From Brienomyrus brachyistius (taxonomy: Eukaryota; Chordata; Actinopteri; Osteoglossiformes; Mormyridae): 64,000 bases of DNA. Of the stretch, positions 22,879 through 34,850 are shown piece after piece. Where the stretch lies: positions 23,035,838 through 23,099,837 of the forward strand of contig NC_064542.1 of assembly GCF_023856365.1 (NCBI RefSeq), in the 5' to 3' direction. The notes under the pieces are model-generated. The model searched no databases. It was not told the DNA's origin and saw nothing but the letters and a program-made list of their open reading frames with translations. The position numbers were made by a program, and so were the translations under genes. Every line of letters starts with the position of its first letter. Position 1 is the stretch's first letter.

Positions 22879-23330
22879 TTGGGTACAGGATCAGACTGTT
22901 GTCTGTGCTTAATCACTGAACATTTGTTCAGAGTATTGGCCTTCTTGGATACTTTGGGTGGGGTCCTGGGAGGTACTCCGCGTGGGCACTCCATTGTTCT
23001 GTTGAGGGACTTTAATGCTTACGTGAGTAATGACCATGAAACCTGGAAGGGTGTGATTGGGAGGAATGTCCTGCCCAATCTGACCTTGAGTGGTGCTTTG
23101 TTATCAGACCTCTGTGCTAGTCAGTTTGACCATTTTCAAGTATAAGGGTGTTCATAAGTGCACCTGGGACCATGATACCCTAGGCTATAGATAAATGTCT
23201 AATTTTGTAGTCACATTATCAGATCTGTGTCCGTATTTATGGCACTCTGGAGAAGAAAAGCACTGAGCTGTCATCTGATCACCATTTGCTGGTGAGTTGG
23301 ATCAGTTGATGGGGGAAAAATGCCAGACAG
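22879..23330 (+). pseudogene. LINE endonuclease-domain remnant
   Basis: A readable frame at 22879-23145 contains RDFNAYVSNDHETWKGVIGRN, the part of the apurinic-like endonuclease with the GDFNAH catalytic Asp and Asn. Here the preceding Gly is Arg and the His is Tyr. After a stop near 23145 a second piece in a shifted frame corresponds to the SDHHL region, with its catalytic Asp-His. The frameshifts and stops show that the protein is dead. Confidence 0.7.
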
Positions 23331-23919
23331 ACCTGGCAGACCAAATCATATAGTGTGGGTGTGCTGGGAGCAATCTGACAGAGCCTCCTGTCTGAGAGAT
23401 CTTTAACTCGCATCCTGGCAGAACTTCTTACATTTTGAGACTGGAGTCATTAAGCCCAGGTGGTTCATATTCTGTGCCTCCATTGCTGAGGCGGTTATGG
23501 TCATAAGGCTGTTGGTGCCTATTGTGACGGCAGTCCCTGAACTAGGTGATGGACACCAACGGTAAACAGTGTTGTCAGGCTGAAAAAGGAGGCCTTCCGA
23601 GCTTGGTTAGCTTGTGGAACTCCAGAGGCAGCTGACAGGTATTGGCAGACCAAGCGGAGTGTAGCATTGACAATTCCGGAAGCAAAAACTTGAGTGTCAG
23701 TGGAGTTTGGTGAAGCCATGGAAATGGACCTTTGAAGAAATTCTGTCAGGTGACTCAGGAGGGGAAGCAGGATTTTCCCCTTGCTGTTTACGCAGGGATG
23801 GAGTATTGTTGACCTCAACTGGGGATATAGTCAGATGGTAAAAGGAATGCTTTGAGGACCTACTGAATGCTGCTGACATGCTCTTCTGATAGGAAATAGA
23901 ATTATTGCCAATTTCTAAG

Positions 23920-25130
23920 TAGGAATGGCTGATTCTGATACACAACTGCTGATACTGAAACAAGAGATCTTTTAACTTTAATATTTTAATATAATTATAT
24001 ATTGTATATATAATTATTATTTCTAAACTAGTAAATACAGATGGGGGGCGGCATGATGGTGCAGTGGTTAGCACTGTTGCCTCACACCTCTGGAACCCAG
24101 GTTCGAGTCTCTGCCTGGGTCACATTTGTGCAGAGTTTGCATGTTCTCCCCATGTCGTCGTGGGGTTTCCTCCGGGTTCCCCCCACAGTCCAAAGACATG
24201 CTGAGGCTAATTGGACTTGCTAAATTGCCCGTAGGTGTGCATGTGTGAGTGGATGGTGTGTGAGTGTGCCCTGCGATGGGCTGGCCCCCCATCCTGGGTT
24301 GTTCCCTGCCTTGTGCCCATTGCTTCCGGGATAGGCTCTGGACCCCCCGCGACCCAGTAGGATAAGCGGTTTGGAAAATGGATGGATGGATAAATACAGA
24401 TGGAAAAATGTACGATTAAAAAAATCTCTAATTAGGCTAGTAGAAACGTGTAATGTACTATATACAACTTCATTTGTACATCTTGTTTTAAGCATTTTTT
24501 GAGGGATTTGCAGTTCAATTTTGATATCTTCCAAGCGAGTATACGCAAGTGGCAAATGCTTAAAATGCCCCACATTTTTCTCCCACTCGCAACAGTGGGA
24601 CACTCTGCTGCGATCACAGCCTCCCCTGTATCACAAGCTGTAGCGAGTGAGCAAAACCACCCAAGCTAGCGACTCCCAAATCATTCATTGCTTTTTTCAT
24701 ATTACTGGCATTGCCTTGCACAATTGTGCGCTCTGTGTTTAGTGGGATTTTCCACTTGTGTGCAAATAGTTGCTGTTAAAAGCATAAAATGCTTCCAGAT
24801 CGTCACTCTCTTATTGATGTTATACTACTCCTCCTGTGAAGGGTATGCGCATGATGCATGTCACAGCAGGTTGAAGTCACTGCGCTCACACCCAAAGAGT
24901 GGCAGCATTAGCGTTCAGCTTGAATGCCACAAAACACATCTAAAATGGGAGGGAGCTGCCATACGATTGATTGTACAAATGGATTTAACACAACTTGGGA
25001 GCTATCTTTTTGAGATTGGCAAAACCTAAATAAGTAAGTATCGGACGTGGATGTCACGTATGGCTGATTCCCGATCCGTCCAATAGATCTGGATCAGCTC
25101 CGATCTGAATATTGGATCAGTGCAACTCTA
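23920..25130. mobile_element. hAT-like non-autonomous element inside the LINE
   Basis: The left end reads TAGGAATGGCTGATTCTGATA. The right end, inverted, reads TAGAGTTGCACTGATCCAAT, similar with one gap. Flanking 8-mers TTTCTAAG (23912-23919) and TTACTAAG (25131-25138) differ at one base, as expected for an old hAT target duplication. LINE sequence stops at the left flank and resumes at the right. Without the SINE inside it, the element is about 850 bp. The open frame at 24688-25029 does not show recognisable transposase motifs. Confidence 0.7.
24045..24390 (+). repeat. tRNA-derived SINE, full length, inside the hAT-like element
   Basis: The head GGCGGCATGATGGTGCAGTG contains a box-A-like TGGTGCAGTGG, followed by box-B-like GGTTCGAGTCT. 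The body runs to CCCCGCGACCCAGTAGGATA and a GGATGGATGGA tail. The target duplication TAAATACAGATGG is perfect at 24032-24044 and 24391-24403. This is the best-preserved copy of the family in the window and the youngest event at this locus. Confidence 0.93.
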
Positions 25131-25769
25131 TTACTAAGTCTGAAGTCACAGAAGTAGTAAAATTCCTTAGTAGTAAGGCCCTAGGGGGAGGATGAGATTC
25201 CTGAAGGCTCTGGATGTTGATGTGCTGTTTTGGGTGACACGACTCTTCAACATTGCTTGGAGAATGGGGGCAGTGCCTCTGGACTGGCAGACGTACTATT
25301 AGGTTCCTATATAACTGGAGCAAGAATATGGTTTGCATTACCGGTAGTAAGTCATATTGTTCTTGGTGGGTGTTTGCCAGGGCTACCCGTTGTCATCGAT
25401 TCTGTTTATAATTTTTATGGATAATATTTTTAGCTGTATTGAAGGGATGGAAGGTGTCCAGTATGGTGACCGCAGGATCACATCTTTGCTTTTTTGCGTA
25501 GAATGTGGTCCTGTGTGCTTCATCAAGTAGTAATGTCTAGCATGCACTGAGGTGGTTTACAGCCAGGTGTAAAGTGGCCAGGATGAGGACCAAGACCTCT
25601 AATTTGGAGGCCATGGTTCTGAACCAGAAAAGGATGGATTACTCCCTCTAGGATGGAGATTAGTTAGCGCTTCAAGTGGAGGAGTTTAAGTATCTCGGGG
25701 TCTTATTTACAAATGAGGGAAGAATGGAGAGGGAGATTGACAGGTGTGTCAGTACAGCATCAGCAGTTA

Positions 25770-27337
25770 GAGTGCCTTCCATAATGTTTGGGATAAAGAC
25801 ACATTTTTCCATGATTTACTCCTCAGTTTAAAAGTTTACATTAATCTATTCTGATGAGATTAAACTGCACATTCCTTACTTTATATTAAAGTTTGCATAC
25901 ATTTCTGTTTCATCATGTAGAAATTACAACATTTTTATACATATACATACCCTCATTTCAGGGCACCCTAATGTTTGGGACAAAGAAAAGATAGGTGTAT
26001 TAAAGCAGTCATGTTTAGTACTTTGTTGCATATCTACAATGCAATGACTGCTTGCAAAGTCTATGATACTCAGCATCTGGTGATGTCTATGTCTGGTGAT
26101 GCTCTGCCAAGCCTGTCCTGCAGCCACCTTCAGCTCCTGCTTGTTCCAGAGGCTTCTCCCTTTCAGTTTCTTCTTCAGCATATGGAAGGTATGCTCATTT
26201 GCATTTAAATCAAGTGGCTGGCTTGGCCATTCAAGAATTTTAAATTTTTTTACTGCCTTAGCAGTATGTTTGGTATCATTATCTTGTTGCATGACGAAGT
26301 GCCATCCAATGAATTCGGAGGCATTTACTGGAACTTGTTCAGGTAAGATGTTTCTGTACATCTTAGAATTCATTGTGCAACTGCCATCAGCAGTTAAATC
26401 ATCAATGAAAATAAATGTGTCAGTACCTGTGACAGCCATACATGCCCAAGCCACAACACCCCCACCACCATGTTTAACAGATGAGCTGGTATGCTTTGGA
26501 TCTTGGGCAGTTCCTTTTCGCCTCCACACTTTCCTCTTGCCATCACTCTGATACAGGTTAATTTTGGTCTCGTCTGTCTATAAGACCTTTTTCCAGAATT
26601 CTGCAGGCTCTTCTACTGTAAGTACTTTTCCCAAGCTGTAATCTGGCCATCCTGTTTTTGTGGGTAACTAATTTTCGTCATGCAGTGTAGCCTCTGTATT
26701 TCTGTCTGTGGATAGTAGTCTCTGACAAAGACATACCTGCCTCCTGAAGACTGGTTCTGATCTGTTGGACAGGCGTTTGGGAATTTTTCTTTACCATAGT
26801 GGGGATTCTTCTGCCATCAGCAGTGGAGGTCTTCCTTGGCCTATCAGTCCATTTGCGATTACTGTGCTCACCAGTGCATTCTTTCTTCTTAATGATATTC
26901 CAGAGAGTTGATTTTGGTAATCCTAAGGTTTACCCAATGTCTCTAATGGTTTTATTCTTGTTTTTCCTGCTTTGTAATAGCTTCTTTGACTTTCATTGGC
27001 ACAGCTGTTCTCTTCGTGTTTAACAATGGCAACTACAGACTCCAAATGGTAGAAGCAAGCCTAGGTATCTTATGCCTGCACTAATGAAGCAGTGAGACAC
27101 ACCAGAGTAATCACAAGCACATGTGACGCCTATGGTGCCCTGAAATGAGTGAGAATTTGTATAAAAAGTGTTATAAAAAATATGGCGAAAATGAAATGTA
27201 TGCAAATAACTTTAATATAAAGTCTGGAATTTACACTTTAATCAAGGTAGAATTGTTTGATTTAAAATTTTAAACAGGAGCAGAGGGGTAAATCAAGGAA
27301 AAATGTGTCTTTGTCTCAAACATTAGAGAGGGCACTG
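25770..27337 (-). mobile_element. Tc1-like transposon, 1.57 kb, inserted in the LINE
   Basis: The left end GAGTGCCTTCCATAATGTTT and the inverted right end CAGTGCCCTCTCTAATGTTT, followed by GGGATAAAGACACATTT and GAGACAAAGACACATTT, form terminal inverted repeats. TA dinucleotides flank the element at 25768-25769 and 27338-27339. Its length is typical of a full Tc1-like element. LINE sequence runs up to the left TA (ACAGCATCAGCAGT) and resumes after the right TA (GTGGAAGTTGTACTGGTC). Confidence 0.92.
25924..27035 (-). pseudogene. Tc1-like transposase, decayed N-terminal half
   Basis: The minus strand encodes a Tc1/mariner DDE transposase. Its C-terminal two thirds stay open from just after a TAG near 26580 down to 25924. 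In one frame it shows the first catalytic Asp (TDETKINL), the second (VMQQDNDTKHTAKAV) and the third acidic position (WPSQPLDLNANEHTFHMLKKKL). The consensus PDLNPIEHLW has become LDLNANEHTF. The N-terminal DNA-binding half (26590-27035) is still recognisable but has several stops and frame changes. The gene is therefore non-functional, although the catalytic half has decayed less. Confidence 0.85.
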
Positions 27338-27828
27338 TATGTGGAAGTTGTACTGGTCTGTCATGGTGAAGAGAGAGCTCAGTTGGATTGCAAAACTTTA
27401 GATTTACTGGTCACCTTTGATCATGAGCTTTGATATTGACAGAAAGAAAGAGAATGCAGATATAAGGGGTGAGAATAAGCTTCCTTGGTTTAGCCTTGGG
27501 GATAGGGTGAGGAGCTCGGACATTCGGAATGGGCTCAGAGTAGAGCCACTGTGCTCAGAATAGAGCTGCTGCACTTGCACCAGGAACCAGCTGAATTGGT
27601 TTGTGCATCTGGTTAGGATGCCTCCTGAGTGTGTTTCTGGGCTGGTGTTTTGGGCATGTCCAAACGGGAGGAGCCCCTGTGGCAGACCCAGGACACACTG
27701 GAGAGATTTTATCTGTTGGCTGGCTTAAGAACACTTTGGTATCCCTCTGGAAGACGTGGCTGGAGAGGGAGGTCTATAAATCTTCTTAGATTGCAGTCTC
27801 CGCAACCCAGGTATAGATGAGTAGAGGA

Positions 27829-27853
27829 GGATGGATGGATGGATGGATGGATG
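27829..27853. repeat. (GGAT)n tail of the LINE
   Basis: Six GGAT units sit exactly where the LINE sequence ends, so this is its 3' tail repeat rather than an independent microsatellite. Confidence 0.85.
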
Positions 27854-30800
27854 GTTATACCATGAGTTTGGAGCAGGTTGTGCTATCGAAGTTAAGTAGC
27901 ATAATGGTTGAAGAACAGCTAATGCGTGTGCTCCAGATGGACATATCTATGTGCTCTGAGTTGTTGCATGGGCCTGACAGTGGGTTTAGGTATTGCCTTC
28001 TGATTGGTGAAGAGTCATTCCACATTTCAAGGTTGACCTCCTGAGGGAATTGATATGAAAAACACATCCAAGGAATTTCAGTAAGAACGGCCAAAACTAA
28101 CTTTCTTTTATTCTTTAACTTTGAATTAAATGTTGGTTCCATTTTCCCCTTTACAGGCCCAAGTTTACAGTGGTGCTTAAGGCTCAGATTAATAAATTGC
28201 TCCCTTAACTATGATGTGGTTGTGGGCATTGTGTCCACTCACTAATTTTAGATGCACCCTAAGTCATTTTGTCCTGGACCTAACACTGCCCCTTTAACTT
28301 AAATATACCTGAAAAAAATTAATTGCTAATAATTTCATGAAAGCCGTAGTTTTTCTGCTGCTGCTGTTGTCATCGTCGTCATCTATAACGACAAACTTTG
28401 TGATGCCAAATGGTATGGCTTGTGTGACAGCTTACAGTGAGGTGAAATAAACAGATCAAAATCATCAGTAGTCATTTAGTTCTAGGTTTTCTGCTTCTGG
28501 CAGTACTGTCCTGTGTCTTCTAATAAAGGTATGATGCCACAACATACATGCTGCAGTCATGCAGAAGGGCACTGCTGGAAACCATTGGGTCAAGTGTGAC
28601 CCACGCCAAATTTACCACTCTGCCGGTTGTGCTTTCCCAGCTGTCAGATGCGGCATCCGTGGTTCACTGGGGACCCAGACAATGCTTCCCTCAAAAACTC
28701 GGCATGTTCTTCATTACAAGGGATTATGGGACGTGCCAGCCCAGGCGATGCTGTTTGTGTTCCCAAGTCATGTTCACTTTGGAAGGCTTTTTGTCATTTA
28801 GACTGCTGGGGCCTGGTTGGAGGTTTCAGCTAGCTGACAGCATCTGACAACCATCAATGCTGTTTTGTGGTCATTTTTGTTCTGATATATTTCAGATGGA
28901 TGTTTTTGGGGGAAGAAAGACAACTATGTAAACATCCTTGTTTTAACATCTGACCCTGTTTCTGTACTAAACCCTGATCACAATATCGCCAATATAAGAA
29001 ATTATCACCATCATAATTAGTAATTATAATCACATTTGTGAAATGTGGGACTTCTTGATTTTTTTAATTTTTTTGCTGATTAATGCATTGGAAAAAGGAA
29101 TGCATGTTCAAGTGTTTTTTTAAAGTAGGAATCCCCGATTACTGATAGTGAGTGAAGCATGGTCTTCCAGTCCTAACACATAGTAGCACATCAGTTCACA
29201 ATTTGTCAGCCCCTTGAATTATAACCCTGCAAGTGAACATAATCTTTTTCAACTGCTTATAGTTGTCTCAAGTGATCTCTAGTTTATATTTATCTCAAGT
29301 GCCTTTCTTTTTAATGATATAACTGGTCTCTGTGAAAAATGTCTAATTTTTTTTCCTTTCCCTTGCAATCACTAGATTCCCAGCTCGTGTAGGCATATTG
29401 CTTTTTGATTAAAAGTGTGTTCAGTCTGAGATTAAAGACTGCCAATTCGCTACACATCTGCTCCTCTGCACATCGGTTTGAGATGCGTGCAGCAAAAACC
29501 CTCTTAATTACCGTGAGCTATGGCTGAGGAATGAGAGACTTTAAAGGTAAATTGGAGGCTAAATATTTTGAATTTTGAGACGTGGGTCCATTGGCTGTGT
29601 TAAATTTCTGTCCTCTTTTTTGAGAGGAAACAAAAACTTATTACAGTTGCTGCTTTGGTGCAGTTCTTAAAAATATTTATTGACACATTTACAAAGTAAA
29701 TAATTGGCTCATAGTAAACTAGGGGAACAATGTGAACAATGTAAATGTTTTATAGTACTGGATGTTTAACTGCACAGTTTCTTTGTTAAAAACCACATCT
29801 AGTGGTTATAAGAGGGGCTTTTATTCTAGGATTTGAACTTGCAAGTCAACAGTCCAGCACTTTTTATGAATAGTATGCAAAGCAGCTAGGCTGAAGGAGG
29901 GTTTCTGCTCCCCAAACATTTATTCTGAAAGGTAGGAAAATGGGCTCATTAACAAACAACCCAAAAATATGCACTCAGAGAGTGTGGTGAAGTGAACTCT
30001 GCAGGCTGCAATCTCCCCTAAATGAGCATGAGTTAAAAATATAATGTGCTAATGGAGTAAGTGATGCCTGAACGAGCCTTGCATCGATTTTAAATTCAAG
30101 TTACACGGACTGATGTAACCTTGATACAAAGATTAGCAGACCATTGGTTGGGTGAGTGGCATTGATTTTTTTATTTTTTTTCCTTTTTATTTTGCGCTTC
30201 TTTCAATGTCGGAAAGGCCCGTCCTCAGCAATTCCTTTCCTTTCTCGTCAATTTACTACAGTTACCTTGACCTTTTTGTTCTGTGTCCAGGCTTTACTTT
30301 CTGATGATGAGTATAACTCTGAAAGGGTTATTGAATCTAAGAGGAGTGATTATGTGCTGCGTGGAATTCCTCCAAGCATCTATTGACAAGACATGCCTTG
30401 AAGACAATGCAGGTATCGACGCTGCTGATTTGGACCCGAATGTGGGTGTCTGCTCCCCGTCAGGCATCCCATTAATCTCACTTCCTGCCATGCTGTTGCG
30501 TATTTTCACCTTCAAGACACTCCCTTTCCTCATTAGGTTTGCACTCTTCTCCCTGAGTCTTTTTGGAGTGGCGAGCTGCGTGAGAAGCAGTGTGAATTAC
30601 TGGAGTTTGGGGGGGGAAAAAACCCACAACATATCTTTAGTGAATCAAGTGGAAAGTTTTGTCTCCTAGCAACAGGGAGAGAACGATATCGCCCTTGAGC
30701 AATATAGGCACAAGGCAGTGCAGAGGTCTCACTCCATGAACTGACAAGCACATGTTTACATGTAGTCAAAGTTTAAACAATTCAGACAGTCCCCGAGTGA

Positions 30801-33800
30801 ACTGAGGATGCAATTGCTCCTTTGTGGATCTTTATTCTTTCCGTTGTTGTTATTGCTCCAGTAGGCTGCTTCTTGTGTTGTAGTGATTTATTTTGGTTTT
30901 TTAATTTATCATGGAAGGTGTCACTGTCTGCGATCTTAAGATTTTGTTCTGTTTGTGTTCTCATTCAGCTTCAGATTCAGTTTGTGTTCTAATTTTATCC
31001 CTGTTCAGTCGATCCTTGAAAAAGACTCTTTTAGTCAATGGAATTTTGTACGTGTCATTTTCAGAAGCAAATCCTTTCTTGGCGTATTTGATCATCGCGA
31101 ATGGGAGCCTTAACAAACACCTCCTAAATGAGCTTGAAAGTCCAACTGATGGCCATTACACCGTGTGAGAAGTGGAATACTCATTTTTTTCTGTGAAACA
31201 GGCAGAAAACTGCAAGGAATGCTTCAATCTGTCTAGAGAGTTGATTATGCTTCCCATGCTTCCTATGCTTTCAGAGCTAAGGTCATTTTTTGCCAGATGT
31301 TTCCTGGCATGTATCTCCCTGTGTCCCCTTCTCTCGCAAGCAATGGTGTGCTGAAGGCTTAAGGGATTTGTGGGACTGGACGCTGTTAGCAGCCATCCTT
31401 CCAAAGCCGGCTTCCTCTGTGTCCTACCGATGCTTGCTGCTCTCTAAAGCCATCGCTGTGCAGCCTTTCCCTGCTGGGTCCATCAGCATTCTTTCATCCT
31501 CTCCCTTCCATGTTTTTGTGTGGCTTAATTCACCCCACCCCCACTGTTTTTTTTTTTTTTTTTTTTTTGTCTCTTGCCTAACTGCAAAAGGGTGGAGTAC
31601 AAAGGCCATTTTCCCAACCAGATGGAGTGAACTGAAATCACCCCGCAGAGGAATCAGGTCTATTACTAGGTGCGTTTGTGGGACATGGTTGCTGTGTAAT
31701 TTGAGGAGTTCTGTCTGCCCTTTGATAGTACACAGAGTATGTGTACAAATTCCTGTTACAGTATGTGTCTTGGCAGTCTTTTCAATAAATAGCAGAAGCA
31801 CTTTCTTTCCAGTAATCTAAATGTGCTAAGAATTAGTCAATGTTAGCATGAAAACACTTAATGTCTTACTCAGGTTTATTATTTTTCAGTTTTCGGACAG
31901 TATCAATGAAGAGACCCAGAGCCCTAGCAGGGTTTTATCCCATAGACCCTCCTGGACTCTTAATCTGCAGATTGGTTTTGTTTGTTTCCAGGGAGGCACA
32001 GAGCAGCCGTAATCCTTTGCCGCTGATGTTAAGGATTCCATCCTGTGGATTACACACATCGCTTGATGCTTCTCTTGTGATTTTGAGCAAGTTGCCAGCT
32101 AATGATTTTAGATCACAAACTGTCGTGACATCAAGCGGTGACACAAATGTATATCTCTTCTGTTTTGCCTCCTTTCCCTGGCTGCAAGAAAATATATATT
32201 TTCCGTCTGCGTGGAGAAGATGCGGTAATCACTGGAGTGTGGATGGTGTTGTGATAGGGATTGGTAGCGGCTGTAAATGGTGAGAGGCTTCTGCCATTGA
32301 CAACACCCCCCGCACAACCTGACCCACAAACACACTTGGTGTGCTGTGCATGAGCTCTGAGATTCTTCGTGATGAATTAGAGTCTTCAGGCTGAAAGTAA
32401 AATCGGACAGCTTTATCTGACTTCATAGCAAAGTGCTTTCATGGAGATGTTATGCTGATTTTATTGTTGCCATGGCTGGCAATTTGCTTCAGTTTTTTTT
32501 TTCTGAAGTTCACTTTTCTTGATGGAATTGCATGAGATACATCCTTATCCTTTCACTATTGTGTAAGCGCTTGAAAGGCATATAAAATGAAAACCCTGTT
32601 CACATTCTCTATTTGCGGCACAAAGACTCAAAACCTGTGCTTCGGCGCTCAGTTTGCTATAACTAATGCATTTTATCTCACAGGTTTTTTCAGGGCATGG
32701 AGTGTTTTTGAGTTAGCTGTAAAGTCCCAGGGGCATTTGGCACACCTCACCTTCAGATTAAGCATTCACCGCGTTGGCTGCCATCTGTATTGTCACCTCA
32801 GCAACCTCCAGTTGGCTATACACGCGGAAATACTATGACTATGAATTTCTCATTTCGAGACGTTCATGTCTTGTAATCAAACATTGTAGCTATGTGCTCC
32901 TCCATGTCGTTTGACTGTTCTGGGGATAGGCTGTGGCTGACCAGGTTATCCACATGCCCCCCTGTCATTCTGTATGGTTAGAATGCAGGTGCCTCTAATG
33001 CTGATGAGATGTTTGCCACTGGCACATGCCTCCATGCTGGTGTAATGGAATATAAATGTCATCGAGACCCAGGGGAAAAGTTGTAGGAAAAGGTAACAAT
33101 TTGATAGTAGTGGTTCAGCTGACCATCCCCCTCCCCTCTCTAAAACTGGTGCCTCATACTTTGATGAGGACACCAAAGCACAAGTTGTGCCTGCAAGCTA
33201 AAATCTAGCAGCTTATTAGCCAGAGTGCTGTCTGTCCCCTAATAAAATGGAGCCGCAGCTGTGTACATTGTGTATTTTCCCTTTTTCCTTTCCTGCCACA
33301 GTCTGGATTGGCCTTTTGATGCCAGTCATGGAAGAGAACATCAGTGCATCTTGAGTTGAATCTGTGTGCTTTTTGGAGTGGAAGACCGCCAGAGCACTGG
33401 ATACTGTGTGTTTTTTTTTTTTTATATAACCCCAGTCTCGTGACTATACCACTGTCCTGTTCCAAAAATCATGGTTCTTGTGAGCTGATAGATATTTTGT
33501 TGCACTGGGGAATCTTACCTGACTGCTACCATGAGAAGCTGGACATTGGGAAAGGTGAAACAGAGAGTTTGTCCATTTTGTGTTTTTTGTTTGGTTTCTG
33601 AGTGCTGCCCAGAAGTGGCAGAGATCAAAATTGGTTCAACCTGGCCCTCAGCTGGGATGGGAGTGTGGAACCGAGCAGCAGTAATGAACTCATTACCAGA
33701 CCTCAATTGGAGTCGTTTAATTTATAGATCAGACCCAGCAGTGTGCAGAAAGGCATTTTACTGTTTGTATTACCAATGAAAGATGAAGCGCTGCTTTGCA

Positions 33801-34629
33801 GCAGCCAGAAGCCAAGATGATTACATTTTTGACAGGTAAGGACCATAAATAATGTTAGAATTAGATTTTTGGACAATGGGAACTTCTGTGTTTGGTTAGA
33901 AATGCAAACTGTTCTCTGGTTTGATTATGCTCTTATGTTGGATCTTCCGTTTCCCTGGAAACACTGGCGTTGGCGCCTTCCTTGTGGCATGGGGGGGCCG
34001 TGAAAATGGCATGACCTGACAGAGTGTTAATTTTCCTGTGTGCATGCTGTTCCTTGTTTGCTTATTCCCACAGAGTGAAATCTGAACCCACTGTGCTCTC
34101 GCACAGCCTTGGCTGAGTTATGTCTGTCTTACTACAATTACGACAATTACCATGACCTTTTTGTTCTGTGTCCTGCCAGTGAGTGGCTGTTGAGATCGTG
34201 GTAGTAGTGTCACCTGGAGAGAAGCCCAGCAGAAACTGGGCTCAGCTTGGCAGGACACGCACCACAAGGTCAGCCCGAGTTGCGTGGACGCGTGTGAGAC
34301 TCACGCCTGCAGGTTCCGCTTCGTTAGTCTGTCTGATTGATCCGCGCAGCAGCCCATGTTGATGACCTTGCTGTGCAGAAATAACGGACAGTTCTCCGAG
34401 GCCACGTCTCTCTCCCTCTGTAAGGTTTTGCTCATTTGTAAGGACCAGGAACTGGAAATGTCATGTGTTTATGAACGCCACTGTTGCTCCACAAAATGCA
34501 GGGTCCCGAATGTCCAAAACAAGTGCTTTAGTAGGACTGTATTTCCGCAATTTAATGGTTGTTGGGAGCATTTCAATCTATTGATGATTTTAATCATTAT
34601 AATTGAGTGTGTCTGGCTTTTTTTCCCTC
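27854..34629. other. Gene-free stretch
   Basis: No convincing exon was found. Visible items are a possible conserved-element-like block at 29390-29560, a degenerate SINE-like box B (GGATTTGAACTTG) at about 29830 on the minus strand, a T-run at 31548-31568, and a motif shared between about 30250-30290 and 34125-34180. The open frames up to 176 residues here (31290-31820, with 31424-31801 on the other strand) are low-complexity around the T-run and show no domain. Confidence 0.5.
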
Positions 34630-34850
34630 TACCATTTTTTTCAGTCCCCACAAGGACAACCTCAGTTTTAAAGTACAACAATCTGTGAATGCAATCAAAA
34701 AAAAGAAAACTAAAAATGCCAAAAGTTTTGTATTTTGTTTTTGTTACTTTTGGTTATGGTTAGGGCTGGGTTGTCATGGTTGGGATTAGGGTTAAGCTCA
34801 TAGAAATGAATGCAAAGATATGAATCTGTGGTCTTTGTGTATGTTGGAGG
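34630..34850 (+). repeat. GT-flanked interspersed repeat, copy 2
   Basis: CAGTCCCCACAAGGACAA, AATCTGTGAATGCAATC, AACTAAAAATGCCAAAAGT, GGTTATGGTTAGGGCTGGG and CATAGAAATGAATGCAAAG match the family seen at 2880-3195. Confidence 0.65.

Larger units (their letters stand above)
22685..27853 (+). mobile_element. Degenerate LINE copy, invaded by three other elements
   Basis: LINE-derived segments are 22685-23919, 25139-25769 and 27338-27853. The first contains endonuclease-domain remnants (LLRDFNAYVSNDHETWKGVIGRN at 23000-23070, then DHHLLVSWI-like). The second contains reverse-transcriptase remnants and the 'EEFKYLGVLFTNEGRMEREID' region. The third contains the C-terminal part and ends in (GGAT)n at 27829-27853. 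Frameshifts and stops are numerous. About 400 bases of the reverse-transcriptase core appear to be deleted near 25310. The protein type is the abundant fish LINE with the LLGDFNAHVG and RWLGH motifs. I cannot assign the clade safely. The target duplication was not determined. Confidence 0.85.

Noticed and set aside
24688..25029. 113-residue open frame inside the hAT-like element, considered as transposase remnant
   Set aside because: I could not see BED zinc-finger or hAT dimerisation motifs; it may be chance.
31290..31820. 176-residue open frame
   Set aside because: It crosses a 20-base T-run (a Phe run) and has no family motif.
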